From Paracyclopina nana (taxonomy: Eukaryota > Arthropoda > Copepoda > Cyclopoida > Cyclopettidae): a DNA stretch of 64,000 nt. Shown here in pieces: positions 1 through 11,120 of this stretch. The position numbers and the translations under genes were made by a program. The stretch lies in NCBI GenBank assembly GCA_019096065.1, contig JAGUCH010000007.1, forward strand, positions 5,664,501 to 5,728,500. Direction: 5' to 3'. A model generated the notes under the pieces. The model had not been told where the DNA came from. It ran no database searches and saw only the letters and a list, made by a program, of their open reading frames with translations. Numbering within the stretch: position 1 is the first letter of the stretch; each line of letters begins with the position of its first letter.

Positions 1-162
1 AGAAATGGAGAATCTTATTATTGCAGTAGGATGGCTTTTGGTACCAATACATCGATTCCGAAGTCAAAATCTGAAAAATGATTTTACAAATACCGGATGT
101 TTCCAAATATCAGCATAATATCGCGCGTTATTTTGCTGATAATATTGCAGGTGAACAGGGCC
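1..162. mobile_element. MITE, GTTCACCTGC family (copy 1, cut by window edge)
   Basis: Ends in GCAGGTGAACAGGGCC followed by TAA. It is the near reverse complement of 4688-4850. Terminal inverted repeats beginning GGCCCTGTTCACC with a TAA/TTA target duplication fit a PIF/Harbinger-type MITE. The other end lies outside the window. Confidence 0.7.
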
Positions 163-349
163 TAAGTTTCCTAATTTAAAGGAAAGATGACGTAGATGAA
201 CGCTTCATTAGACTTCTAGGTTGCGAAAGGCTGAAAGTCAAAAGTTGCGCTGAAAACCTGATTTAATAAAATACTATCTTAGTTTTCCAGTAAAAAACTT
301 TGGTTCTTTTTCAATAAAAAGCCAAAAAGGCCATATCGATTAATTGTTA

Positions 350-386
350 AGCCCTGTTCACCTGTGACATTGTCTACAAACTATCA
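350..386. mobile_element. MITE terminus fragment, GTTCACCTGC family
   Basis: GCCCTGTTCACCTG occurs here in the orientation opposite to copy 1; only the terminal bases are recognisable. Between 387 and 820 I see no gene, only A/T-rich DNA with one GGGCGGGCCTACGG motif (near 426) that recurs in the SINE tails further on. Confidence 0.4.
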
Positions 387-819
387 ACATAACTAGGTAA
401 AGGCGTCCATAAATGGACAGCGGAGGGCGGGCCTACGGAAATATTTGAAAGTATAGCCCTTTATTTTAATAAAAAAAAAATGGAAAGCATGCTTCATATC
501 ACAAAGCTTTTTCATTCAGCAACCTTCACTTTTAAATGGAGCTGAGTCACATGTGTAGTTAATAGTTCAACTTTATTAAATGACAGAGCGGCAATCATCC
601 AACGCACATTGCTGAGCAGATTGCAAAGGTTGAAAATGGTCGAAGTCATAGGTGGTGCAATTTTAAGGAAATCTGTCACTCCACTTCACCAAGTAAATAA
701 GTTTGACCTTGGCAAATTTTGGCGGGCTCAGCTTGCCAAGATTGCCACTCTCTCTGATGTACAGTTGAACTAGTAGTTGCACCCAGGTTCAAACATGCTA
801 ATATTAAGAAGACCTGTGT

Positions 820-1060
820 CCTATGCATGGATCAACTGAGACAAACTCAGACCAGGACCAACTGTTTGCTAGAGCCAGGACCAACTATCGGGCAGCTGTG
901 CTTGGATCAACTAAGACATACTGTACTTGGAATACTCCAACGGATTGCCCTTGGATAGACATAACTCATAGTCCCTGGATTAACTTTGAAGACAAACTGT
1001 CCTTGGATCAATGAAATGGATAGTCCTTGGATCGACTACTCTGACTTAGCAGGACTTGGG
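820..1060. repeat. Degenerate CCTTGGATCAACT repeats
   Basis: The motif TTGGAT(C/A)(A/G)AC(T) recurs about every 30 bases. The same motif is scattered at 2350-2425 and 3045-3145. Short open frames here are by-products of the repeat and have no gene-like features. Confidence 0.6.
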
Positions 1061-1189
1061 TCAAGTATTTCAAACTGTGACTGGATAGCCTGACAAATCT
1101 GATTGTCCCTGCACCAAAAAATGGATCAAACTTGGATTGAAAGCTAGAAAAGCATGCGGCTCCAAAACTGTACTCAAGAAGCTGGAATA

Positions 1190-1380
1190 GGACCTACCAG
1201 AACATACTGTGCTAGAAACTAATGTGACGGTAATGGAATAGAGTCTACTCCATGACAGAGCTAGAATAGGAACTACTGTGACGATACCGGAATAGAATCT
1301 ACTCCATAACAGAGCAGGAATAGGATCTACTGTGACAGTACAGGAATAGAAACTACTGTGACAGACCAGGAACAGCATCT
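1190..1380. repeat. Degenerate repeat, one arm of an inverted repeat
   Basis: Units of the type GGAATAGAAACTACTGTGAC occur several times. The reverse complement GTCACAGTAGTTTCTATTCC occurs at 2095-2120 within a matching cluster at 2040-2225, so the two clusters face each other about 0.7 kb apart. Confidence 0.6.
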
Positions 1381-1499
1381 TTACCAGACTTGGGATTTAA
1401 ACAATTGCTAATGCATGCCATAATAGAATTTAGGCTGACCTAATACTCTGAATTTGTTGAAACCAAAGCTGAAATGCAATTTACTTTACAACCTAGCTG

Positions 1500-1870
1500 A
1501 TACTTCAGGACTTGGCCAAAACATTCAAGATTTGGACTTCAGGACTTGGCCACTACATTCAAGATTTGGACTTTAGGACTTGGCTGAACCTTAAGGACTT
1601 GCCTCTCACTTCAAGACTTGTTTTTAACTTCAGGATTTACCTTAACTTCAGAACTTGGCCAATACTTCAGGACTTGTCTCTAGCTTCAAGACTTAGCCAA
1701 TACTTAGGACTTAGTTGAAACTTCAGGACTTACCAAAATTTCAGGACTTGGCCAATACTTCAGGATTTGGCCAAAACTTAAGGGCTTGCCTATAACTCCA
1801 AGACTTGCCTATAAGTTCAAGACTTGTGTTTTACTTAATAGACTATGACTTTTTATGCCAAAGTTCTTCC
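1500..1870. repeat. Degenerate tandem repeat, ACTTCAGGACTTGGCC
   Basis: About fifteen imperfect copies of a unit of roughly 20-25 bases containing TTCAGGACTTGGCCAA. There is no coding sign. Confidence 0.75.
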
Positions 1871-2039
1871 TGACTGAAAAACATGGCCAAGACTTCTAGG
1901 ACTTGTTGCATACTTCAATATATCTTATTTGTCATGACCTTAATCACTAAGCTGATTTATCTACCTGATGTATTACTAACTTTGCTGGCCTAGTTTTTGT
2001 TCTAGTGGATTCTATTCCTTTTCTGTCTTTGTAGTAGAT

Positions 2040-2225
2040 GTAAGTACAGGTCTGTAGATGCTATTCCTGTTATGTTACACAGTAGATCCTATTCCAGTTC
2101 TGTCACAGTAGTTTCTATTCCTGGTACGTTGTGGCAGTAGATTCAATTCCGGGTCCAGTGTAGATGCTAGCAGGTGCATCACAGTAGTTTCTAGTCCAGG
2201 TCCATAGTAGATCCTAGGATAGGAG
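2040..2225. repeat. Second arm of inverted repeat cluster
   Basis: Runs of the type GTAGATTCTATTCC are the reverse complement of the units at 1190-1380. 2430-3160 has no recognisable gene. Confidence 0.55.
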
Positions 2226-3159
2226 CCCCTACACACAGCGGGCTGCTCAGAAGTGGTAAAGAAACTGGCCGAATTGGCTGTTGCACAATTGCATTTTTGG
2301 CGCTGCACCCTGTACATTGTTAGAATGCAGCAACAAACTGTCCCTGTATTGACAAAAACATTCTGTCCTTGGATAGACTGGCAGAACAGACTATCCTTGG
2401 ATAGACTGGCAAAAGAGACTACCATGGCTGGAGAAAGTGCTCAGCAACTGAATTTTGACTCTTACAGCAAAAGTATAGCTACATTTGAGACAGTATTTCA
2501 AAATCTTTTTCTTATAGCCCTAAGCTAAAAACAGTCTATCATATCTCCTCATTCCATAAATTTCCAGGCCCAATTTCAATTGATTATCCTGAAATGGTGT
2601 CTTGGTTATTTTTTTGTCACAATATCTTGATTGCCTCAAAATGGCCAAACTGTTCTTCTTTTTCTCCAAAAATGGACTATATCCAAGAAAAATTTATTTT
2701 TAAGGCAAATTTTCATCTTATTTGTCAATATCTACTACTTTGGGCACTTTTGATAGCCAAGAAGTCATTCAAAAATAAGATGCTGAAAATTGGTCTTGAA
2801 ATGAGAATTTGGCCAATTGGTGGAATTCTATGTTCTGGGTCAGTCATACCAGTAGGCCATGTTCCTGAAATGTTTTGTTGGTCATGATCTGGGTCCTTCT
2901 TTTGGAAGTCAGACTGAAGGCCTGCCCTTGACATTTTGCTGAAACTGCCCAAGAGGCTGTAGGCCTCTGTGCTGAATGTGGTAGTGTTTCTTTTTCCAAA
3001 GAGGGGATTTGAAACTTATCCCAAAAACTCAACACTGCAATATACATCCTTCTTGGATCAACTACTTGTACAGTCCTTGGATCAACAAGAGGGATACTAC
3101 TTGGATCGATTGTTACAACACACACTCCTTGGATAGACAGGACAGAGATGCATTGGGAA

Positions 3160-3780
3160 GGGAGAGGGGGCAGGCCTTTTGCCCACTCTCAATAATATGC
3201 TTCAATAACTTTGTTGATAGCAGTTTGAGTTATGAGGGCCCAGCCTCCCAAAAATAATTAGAGTGGGCGGGTTTTTGATCCGCTCCAACTAATATTTCCT
3301 GCCTAAAATTAAAATTTTGTATTTTCAAAAAGCACTTAATATCAAACTAGAAACATCACATATACAAAGGAATCATGGTGCCTGATTGGTTTTTGTACAG
3401 CTTCTTGTTTCAAACAGGGGAGCAACACAAGTCACAGTGAAATGTGAAGGGCAGGCCTTTTGCCCACTCCCAATAATGTGCTTCAATCAATTTGTTGATA
3501 GTATTGCAGTTTGAGTTATGAGAGCCCTCCCTCCCAAAAATAATGAGAATGGGCGGGCCTTTGGCCCGCTCTCACTTACACTGCCCAAATATTGCTCTTC
3601 TTAAAATGTCCTTGTTGCAAAAAGCATATAATATCAGAGAAGAAGCATACAAAGGAATCATGGTGGGTCATTGGTTTTTGTTGTTTCCATTTTCAAACAG
3701 GGGAGCAATATATGTCACAGTGAAATGTGGAGGGCGGGTCTTCTTCTGCCCGCTCCCACAAATATTGCCCGAATATTACT
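3160..3780. repeat. Three partial SINE-tail copies
   Basis: Three repeats near 3160-3290, 3415-3575 and 3640-3780 share the order: GGGGAGCAA, GTCACAGTGAAATGTG, GGGCGGGCC...GCCC, then a short A/T-rich stretch. They match the 3' half of the full SINEs that follow and lack the tRNA-like head. Confidence 0.6.
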
Positions 3781-3784
3781 GAAT

Positions 3785-4075
3785 AATTTGTTTGGTGTAG
3801 GGGCAATCCAAAACATTTGTTCAACTTTTGCTATGAATGATACTGCAAAGAGTTGGAAAAATTGTGTGATGTTCTGATGGCTCAGTGACAGAGTGTTAGA
3901 TTGCAATGCAGTCCAATCCAGGTTCAAATCCCGGTATAGGCAAACATTTTTTGTCTTTTTCTGAATAACAGTTTACTTCCTGGTCGATATCCTGGTGCAG
4001 TTTCCTGGCTAAAAACTGGGGAGTGACATAGGTCACAGGGAAATGTGGAGGGCGGGCCTACGGCCCGCCCTCATA
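3785..4075 (+). repeat. tRNA-derived SINE, copy 1
   Basis: An A-box-like TGGCTCAGTGACAGAGTG (from 3878) and a B-box GGTTCAAATCC (3921-3931) are spaced about 43 bases apart, as in a Pol III internal promoter. The body is followed by CCTGGTCGATATCCTGG and ends in a strong hairpin GGGCGGGCC-TACG-GCCCGCCC. It aligns along nearly its whole length with 4262-4567. Confidence 0.75.
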
Positions 4076-4261
4076 AAAAATTGAGTAGGGGCGGGCCTTT
4101 TGCCCACTCCCAATAATATGCATCAATCAAATTGTATATAGCATTGCTGTTTGTGTTTAATGGGATGAAGGTTTAAATCCCATCTTTGGAAAAACAGTAA
4201 CTGCCATATTCTGCCCAGAGGCCTACGGCCACTGGGCAGAATGCGGCCAACATACAAAATT

Positions 4262-4567
4262 TGCTTGGGGTACAGGCAATCCTAAAAATTTGCTCAACTT
4301 CAACTTTTTCATTGATAATGCTGATCAGAGAAGTAAATTTTATGTGATGCTTTGGTGGCTCAGTGACAGAGTGTCTGATTGCAATGCAGTCAGACCCAGG
4401 TTCAAATCCCACAACAGGCAGTTATTTTTCTGGTTTTTTCTGGATTGCAATTTACTTCCTGGTCGATATCCTGGTTTGGTTTCCTGGTGCAGTTTCCTGG
4501 CTAAAAACTGGGGAGTGACATAGGTCACAGCGAAATGTGGAGGGCGGGCCTTCGGCCCGCCCTCCAA
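4262..4567 (+). repeat. tRNA-derived SINE, copy 2
   Basis: Same order as copy 1: leader, A box TGGCTCAGTGACAGAGTG (about 4352), B box GGTTCAAATCC (about 4399), the CCTGGTCGATATCCTGG body, and the terminal hairpin GGGCGGGCC-TTC-GGCCCGCCC. There is no tRNA acceptor stem, so this is a SINE and not a tRNA gene. Confidence 0.78.
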
Positions 4568-4569
4568 TA

Positions 4570-4687
4570 ATATGTTATGCTGATATTAGCAATTATCAGA
4601 TGTTTGTAAAGCCATTTTTTTCGATTTTTTCCTAGGAATCGGCCTATATAAAGCAAAAGCCATCCTACATCAATGGAAAGATTCTCA
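4570..4687. mobile_element. Partial MITE, GTTCACCTGC family
   Basis: Contains the internal part of the family (a GCTGATATT...AAAAGCCATCCTAC block) but no outer terminus. It abuts the complete copy that follows. A further fragment ending GCAGGTGAAC lies at 4906-4968. Confidence 0.5.
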
Positions 4688-4905
4688 GGCCCTGTTCACC
4701 TGCAATATTATCAGCAAAATAACGCGCGATATTATGCTGATATTTGCAAAAATCCGGTATATGTGAAATCATTTTTCAGATTTTGACTTCGGAATCGATA
4801 TAGCACCAAAAGCCATCCTACACCAAAAATAAAATTCTCAGTTTCTCAGTATTTCTCTCCAATATTTTGCCAAAATAACGGCCATAATAAGCAGGTGAAC
4901 AGGCC
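4688..4905. mobile_element. MITE, GTTCACCTGC family, complete copy
   Basis: 218-bp element with inverted ends GGCCCTGTTCACCTGC / GCAGGTGAACAGGCC. The flanking triplet TCA on one side and TCA after one extra C on the other could be a decayed TAA duplication. No ORF; non-autonomous. Confidence 0.75.
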
Positions 4906-5567
4906 CTCAGTCTCTCAGTGTTTCTCTCCGATATCTTGCCAAAATATCAGCTATAAACATGCAGGTGAACCCGACCTAAAGGACAATAGCTAAAGAAGTG
5001 AGTCTAAGCTATAACCCTTAGTCTAGGCTAAAAAATGCAGGTGAAGAACCAAAGACAGAGTGTTCAGCTGATTTTTTTGATGCAACGTACCTGGCAGTTA
5101 AGTCTCAACGCTCATCTAGGTAACGTATGTTTTGGCTTTGTACTCCTAAAATAAAATTAAGTTATAATGCTAATAATATACTAGCCTTTTTAAAATTGTC
5201 TTAAGCAAAATAGACCAACTGAGATTATAGAACTAGAAAAAGTTATAGCTTAACTACAGAGTAAAATTCATAATTCGTGCTAGACAGAGGCTACGTCAAA
5301 TTTTTAATTTTTAAGTGAGGGGACTCTCTTTCTTTGAAATTGCGCGTGTTTTCGGTGAAGAATTGCACAAATAATTCACCTGATTGCATTTTGTGCAATT
5401 TTATAAGCAAATAGAGCGCCATGATTCAATATTTTAGTAAAATAGATGCCAAAAAATATTCTTACATAGCATGCAACCAAAAACAGATAGCATGCACTTA
5501 TTGGTAATCGCAGTACCCACTGGTTGGCTGCAATGCTTCGATTATAGTGTTCATCAATAAAATGTAA

Positions 5568-5717
5568 CAATACTGTCCTGATGACGAGTCCATATAGGGT
5601 TTTTCGCTCATGAGTAGTCAAATGAAAGATCATCGAGTGGCGAAGCCACGAGTGATCTGGAATTTTACTACGAATGAGCGAAAAACCCTATATGGACGAG
5701 TCATCAGGACAGTATTG
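5568..5717. repeat. 150-bp near-perfect palindrome
   Basis: Two arms of about 75 bases are almost exact reverse complements (CAATACTGTCCTGATGAC at one end, its complement at the other) with a GAA loop at 5642-5644. They differ mainly at two dinucleotides. The A/T flanks extend the pairing by about 7 more bases with one indel. No target duplication is evident. 4977-5567 has no recognised gene. Confidence 0.85.
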
Positions 5718-5962
5718 ACATTTTTGTCAGCTTCGTGACGGTTCTGAATCCCTAAATTACTTTTAAATCCTAAAATTTCATTGATTTCATCCGAAAAATA
5801 GCCTCAAAAAAGATAGCTCAGTTGCAGGTCAAACTCTGCGGTCAATCGCGCACGCGCATCTCCAGCAAGAGCTCAGCACTTGAAGGGTGACCAGATATTT
5901 TTACGGGGATATTTAGCCAGAATTTTTCCAAAAAGCACCTAAATGACGAATTTGGCTTGAAA

Positions 5963-6121
5963 GGGGATGTCTCAAAATCGGGATTTGGCGCGCGGGATTC
6001 CTCCGCATGTACATAAGGTCAGTAGCGAGGCTGCAGCAGCAGCTCGCTAAACTTCACTTCTGTCCTCTTATGCATATGTGGAGAAATCCTGTGTGTCCAA
6101 TGCTGATTGTGAGACATCCCC
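5963..6121. mobile_element. Palindromic MITE, GGGGATGTCTCA family, copy 1
   Basis: Starts GGGGATGTCTCA and ends TGAGACATCCCC-like (GTGAGACATCCCC). The arms pair through GGCGCGCGGGATT-type sequence. A second copy sits at 42346-42504. No ORF. Confidence 0.7.
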
Positions 6122-6403
6122 AATAAATAAATTCCATTCTTTTTTGCTAGTTCAATTTAAGTTTTTTTACAAATATGATTAGAAAACTATTTTAAAAATT
6201 GGATTTTTGCAGATTATTCCTTAAATAAAAGTGGTTTGGAAGACTTTTCTAAAATAAGAATGTTTTTAGAAGACTGTTCTATTTAGGAGCAAGATGAAAG
6301 GGCTTCTAACAGAAAAATGATTAATTGTGTGATTATGAGTTATTTTGAACAGAAAGTAATCATTTTTTAATGTGCCAGAATTTGCATGTTGTTTCAGATA
6401 GTA

Positions 6404-6468
6404 CATTGACATAGTGCTAGCCTTTCACCCAGTCGACCCAGGTTCGAATCCTGGTCAAGTCTTTTTTA
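6404..6468 (+). repeat. tRNA-like sequence (SINE head or tRNA relic)
   Basis: A T-arm of correct geometry, CCAGG-TTCGAAT-CCTGG, includes the B box GGTTCGAATCC (6441-6451) and is followed by TTTTTT, a Pol III stop. The 5' side keeps only a weak A box and has no matching acceptor stem, so I do not call a tRNA gene. 6469-6741 shows no gene. Confidence 0.5.
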
Positions 6469-6741
6469 AATGAAGAAGTCTCAAGCTGCCAACTGTACAA
6501 TAATGGCCATTATTTCTTCACATGTGACGAAACAAATCCATTATTGTACGGTAGATGCGAGCGCACGCCAAATCTCAGCAAAATACAGGGATTTTCGCTT
6601 CACTGCCGTATGTAGTGAACCCACCGCCAAGCTGACAAAAATGCCAAATACACAGGGCTGCTTTATTGATGGGCAACTCTTGTATCTCTGCACCTTATCA
6701 GCAACAAAAGTTTTTACAACTTTTAAAGATAACTTTGATCA

Positions 6742-7218
6742 TTAGCAAATTTTGTTGTTGGCAAATGGTGATGTCGGTTTTGTAGTTGCAGTGCGCACAG
6801 TTTGTTTAGATACCGAATTTTTCTTTTCCGCCAATGTTTCAGGGGGCTTCAACTTTTCACTGTTTTCTGGCGTTTTGTCACGCTCTAGTGTTAGTGTGTC
6901 CAGCCTCAGTCGATTTGGAAAACAAATTATTTTGCCATCTACTGACACCTTTGCCTGCGACAAAATTCTCTGCATAGTATTGATGTCTCTGAAGAAGTCC
7001 GTAAGGAGGGGTAAAATTGCATCTAGATAGGCTCCTTCTTGGTATAGAGTCGTAATGGTTGACGTTGGTTCTTGAGTGAAGGACAAATCAACTTCGTCAT
7101 CGCCTCCAACACATTCTACATTAGAAGCAGGACCTTCAATTACTCCTTTATAGTTTTGGTCCCAGGTTCTTATCAAGTTCTTGAATTCGCTCTCGAAAAT
7201 CAATTTTTGTGCCTTCAT
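6742..7218 (-). pseudogene. ORF at distal end of old LTR element H
   Basis: A 158-codon frame, mostly acidic and polar with many T/S/E/K in its last third. No family recognised. It lies downstream, on the same strand, of the other H reading frames and reads like their continuation. Nothing like a 3' LTR is visible beyond it, so the 3' end of H may be lost. I infer a retroelement origin from position only. Confidence 0.35.
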
Positions 7219-7269
7219 TGTTTCTAGTAGAGGAGGGTAATTTCTCTCACAAATTGTGATTGCCCTCCC

Positions 7270-7925
7270 CTAGGCACAGTCTGTGTTCTCAAATTTGGAC
7301 TCAGATGTTTTATTCAAGAAGGACAGTTTTTGGTACTTCATGAAACTTTCATCATCATCATCTCCTACATGTAGCACGTTCTCGATTTCTTCATTATTGA
7401 CTTCTTTTGGGAGAATCAAATCTTCTTCCTCCGCCTGTTGTTGTCGGGTTCTGGACCTGGTTTGTGATCTCTCAATAGGCGGAGTCGACTTCTTCTCTTC
7501 ATAGAATTGGGGTAGTGATTCCAGTTCAAGCATCCTTTTCAGCTCATCCGAAGTAAAGTCCATACCTATTTGCAATTTTATTTGCAAAGGTAGGTTTTTG
7601 TATAGGTGACTGCATTCAGGATGGGTTGGCTTGAGGTGTCGTTTAGACACGTTGTATGTTCTTCCTAGAAAGTCTTTAGCCATGCAGGTTGACGGGTATT
7701 CTTGTGTAACCAAGTGTGGACTTAGCAACACTGGACAAGAGGCTGTGAAGATGATGAAGCTGAAGCTCCATGGGTGGAAAAATCACTGGCCAAAGAAGCT
7801 ACATGTGGAAGGTTGTTGACAGTCCTTCTTATCTCCTGTGGATGGAAATTCCTGCCAATCTTTTGCCTCAAATCTACCATTGGATGATCATCAAAATCCA
7901 TGTCATGTCTGTGGATGCAAATCAT
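7270..7925 (-). pseudogene. Two overlapping broken frames of element H
   Basis: Frames 7722-7925 and 7270-7731 overlap by about 10 bases and look like one gene split by a frameshift. The second has a central acidic/glutamine-rich tract and an RSQTRSRTRQQ basic patch. I see no catalytic motif. It resembles a tail region rather than an enzyme; the function is unknown. Confidence 0.35.
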
Positions 7926-8173
7926 TAATCAACAAAATTCTGCAGTGACAGAAGAATTGGTTAATACCTTAGTTCCTGCTTGAAATACTCCATGTTGATG
8001 CCAGATTCCACCAGGAATCTTTCGTTCCATGGATGCATCAAAATACTGTTCTTCAACATCTTACCCAGCTCCCTGTCATATTTGGAACCAAGTGTCACTC
8101 TCTCCAATAGGGGTGAGAGTACATTGTTGATGGAGATAATGGATCCTGGACTTCCCAAGATCCTGACAACTAT

Positions 8174-8748
8174 TGAAAGGGGTTTGGTGACCGGGGCCTC
8201 AGATGCCTAAATACGTATTCTGCACTCTGAGGCTGGATCGACTTTCCCCTTGAGACGAGGGGCCTCTACCTCTCTAGTCTACCACTTTGGTCTCCTCGTG
8301 GACTGGCAAGTACGACAGTCCTGGTTGGCCCCGAGGGCGCTGTAGCGTCAATGCACCTCCAAATCCGGAAACGAGACTCTTGAGAGGCGAGATATCCCAC
8401 ACCGTAGGATCACTACCGAGATGAGAGGCCTCTAGATGAGCTGAGGCTTCGAATCGGCGCAATGCGAACAACTCAGGTTGAAAGGCTGAGTTCTCGATGG
8501 AGTTTGCTCACTAAAAACCACTGTTTTCGTATTCAATAGGCTGCTTTTATTGCTATCTCTGACACTCCTGGTCACAAGTCTGCAATCTATAAGTACAGCT
8601 AAACTTAAGTGGACATCGCAGTATGGCGTCCCACGACTCCTCGAGTATCTTGGTTCTTCTTAGCTTGGCGCCCTTCCTCGCTCTCCTCGCTAGGCCGCTC
8701 CGATCCGCTGCTTGGACTCGCCGGGCCCCCGCTATATATCACACTTCA
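8174..8748 (-). repeat. 3' LTR of element C (type G)
   Basis: 575 bp, ending in the inverted pair TGAA/TTCA. A GCAATAAAAG polyadenylation signal on the minus strand lies near 8545. Parts recur at 12553-12637, in reverse orientation at about 20500-21022, and at 33014-33208. Confidence 0.8.
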
Positions 8749-9046
8749 ATCACCCTAACCAATTTTGGCCTCAGAGGCCAAGTCTTGTATGACCTTGGAC
8801 GACGGGGTCATCAACCTAAAACAGAAGAAAAGGGTGGATATGAAAGCCCGGGGGGTTTTCCCTGGTGAGAGGTTGGCTGGAGCGATTTTATTCTAGTCTG
8901 GACACTGAGGGATACGTGGTCAAGGGGGTTAAATTGTTTGCTAATTTATCATTGTATCGTTGCCGCGTTGGTAGCGGCTGCGTTTCTTCCGCGTCGCGTG
9001 AGGTCCTTTGTCTTCGTCGCAATGGCCTAGTTTTGCAGCATTGTTT

Positions 9047-10783
9047 TCAATTTCTCCAAATTATGCAGGCTAATATCAGTCCAATAACTCCCGATAGGCA
9101 AGCCACAGTGGTGTAAACTTCCCATCGGGTAAAGATGTTGAGCCAGGTTTTTTCAGGCAGCTTATGTATGTATTGAGCAATGTCTGATTCTTTGGCCATT
9201 TCAGGCACTCCGATGGTCTGGTCGTTGAGTTCTAGCTGGCAGTTTGACTTAATCTGGTAAGATCCAGGCTCCAGTATAAGCTTCTGTGTGTCGTCTTCTG
9301 CGCAGGTGCGGTTGATGGCGGTCTCCTTGACCACATTGGCGATTCTGGTGTACAGATCACAGTCCACTGAGGTAATCGTATTGTCATTCAGCTGTTGCAA
9401 TTCGCATGCGTCAAATGGGTCATCTATCGCTTTTCCAAGTAAGCTATGTGCGCATAGTGACTCTTGAGGAGTAGGTTGGTACTCGTTGGGCTCACATACT
9501 ATAGTTCCTTCGTTTTCTTCATAGCAGTCTGAATAATTTGGCAGCTCATTTGTCACGTAAGCCTTTTTCTTGTATTGAGTCAAGTATTTGGGCTTAAGTA
9601 TTTTGCCTCCCAGGCTTCTGCTTATTATGCGGTAAGTTGTCTCAGGGTATGGATCTCTGGCATCTTGACGCATTACTCCTCGGATTACGTAATCGTTGGC
9701 CTCGATTGTGTTGGCAATTCCTACGTATCTAATTTCATCGAGTTCTTCAGTTGCTTCGTTTGCGTATGGAAAACGATAAACATTCTTTAATCTTTTTATA
9801 GCTTTGCTGAACTGGGCTACTAGCTTGAGGCGGCCCATAAAGGTGTTAAGTTCTTCGCTGGTAATTCCACCTACTTTTACTGTTTTTGAGATTTTATCTA
9901 TCGTTTGCACGGCTTGCCGGAGGGCGGCAGGTAGTGTTGCTTTCTTGGCTTTTCTAATCATGTTGATCGCAAACTCACGAGCTGACCCGGAAAGCGCTAA
10001 CTCGCCTAAGACTTTGATGGCACTTTCCATTTTTCTCAGGTAAGAGTCTACTGTGTTGGTGAACTTGTTAAAGGAGCTCTTGTCTTTTATTAAGGCTGGA
10101 TATTTGCGCTGGCAGACCGCATCTTGCACTGCAGTGACGGGGGGAAATACGGTCATTTTCTTGATTTTGTCTGGAAATTGAGGCTCTGTCTCAACAGTGA
10201 GCGTGGGAAAGCCCTCGACATAGGTACCACTGGGCTCTGCTCCTTCCATGTTTTCAAATACTAGTTTTTTATCAAGAGTCACGATGGATTTAAAGACCAC
10301 ATCGATCTTCATATTAAACGTGTGTTTATTTCCCGAGCCAGACCGTAGAGTTAACACCTTGCGTAAAAATTCGGTCATTTCTTCGTTTGATTCAGGCTCG
10401 AATCCCTCGAAGCCGGGGATCATTTGGTTACATAATTTGTCCAAGTCTTTCATGTTTCCATTGGCCAGGGCTACTATCTTATTGTTGTAGTCCATTAAGA
10501 ATCTGGAGGCGCTTAGATCTTGAGGATGGCTGCGTATTTTTAATAATGAATCTTTCGTCTTGGTCCTGACATTGTTTAGCGCTTGTGCATAAGGTTCAAG
10601 GTCTAGCACTGTCATTCCAGCTTCTTCTTGCACATGGTATAATCGACGGTACGGCCTAAGTGCGAAGTTATTCATGCAAATCGAGTTCTCCTGCACTTGG
10701 CCATATTCGTGAATAAATGCAGGCGCAGAGATGTGCGCAAGTGCTAATATTAAGTAGGCGGTTGCGTGAAAAAACACTTCCAT
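9047..10783 (-). CDS. Envelope-like membrane glycoprotein of element C
   Basis: 578 codons, intact. Residues 1-20 form a signal peptide; a hydrophobic segment near residues 556-576 is a probable membrane anchor with an almost absent cytoplasmic tail, giving a type I membrane layout. The last third is cysteine-rich (about ten Cys), as in the ectodomain of insect-retrovirus or baculovirus-F-like envelopes, but I see no furin site, so the family is tentative. The related piece at 33347-34030 has a longer tail, so the short tail here probably comes from a small indel. It lies between the shared 368-residue protein and the 3' LTR, the usual place for env. Confidence 0.6.
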   Translation of the reverse strand: MEVFFHATAYLILALAHISAPAFIHEYGQVQENSICMNNFALRPYRRLYHVQEEAGMTVLDLEPYAQALNNVRTKTKDSLLKIRSHPQDLSASRFLMDYNNKIVALANGNMKDLDKLCNQMIPGFEGFEPESNEEMTEFLRKVLTLRSGSGNKHTFNMKIDVVFKSIVTLDKKLVFENMEGAEPSGTYVEGFPTLTVETEPQFPDKIKKMTVFPPVTAVQDAVCQRKYPALIKDKSSFNKFTNTVDSYLRKMESAIKVLGELALSGSAREFAINMIRKAKKATLPAALRQAVQTIDKISKTVKVGGITSEELNTFMGRLKLVAQFSKAIKRLKNVYRFPYANEATEELDEIRYVGIANTIEANDYVIRGVMRQDARDPYPETTYRIISRSLGGKILKPKYLTQYKKKAYVTNELPNYSDCYEENEGTIVCEPNEYQPTPQESLCAHSLLGKAIDDPFDACELQQLNDNTITSVDCDLYTRIANVVKETAINRTCAEDDTQKLILEPGSYQIKSNCQLELNDQTIGVPEMAKESDIAQYIHKLPEKTWLNIFTRWEVYTTVACLSGVIGLILACIIWRN

Positions 10784-11120
10784 GTTGCGATTAACGTTGG
10801 TCTTGTTGAACTGAGTGCAATTTGCAAGGGGCCCCTAATTTATACTGTAAAAGTGCATTTTGAGATGCATTTTTTCCGCGGGCAAGCGTCTGGTGCTTTC
10901 GAGGACCCGATAACTTATGCGGGAGCGGTTTTTTAGCTGTGCATTTATTGTATTTCATTCATGCTGGCGCCAGTTCTGTGGTTAGTAAGCATTGATTCAA
11001 AAGATATTTGTTAAGAGCCTTTTTGTTGATAATTATGTACATGGCAATTGCGTAATCTTGTTCTCGCAGAAGTCCGGGGTCCTTTTTGTAAGTTTAAAGG
11101 TGAGGTGAGGTCATATTATA
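10784..11120. other. Spacer between element C genes
   Basis: 337 bases without a recognised gene. A possible splice acceptor or promoter for the envelope ORF was looked for and not identified with confidence. Confidence 0.4.

Noticed and set aside
5571..5640. Hammerhead ribozyme (a CTGATGA motif is present)
   Set aside because: The second core motif GAAA and the three-stem layout are missing; the palindrome explains the sequence.
6404..6468. Functional tRNA gene
   Set aside because: A good T-arm and Pol III stop, but no acceptor stem or clear anticodon arm.
9575..10569. Plus-strand ORFs of 60-80 codons
   Set aside because: Shadows of the envelope-like gene on the other strand.
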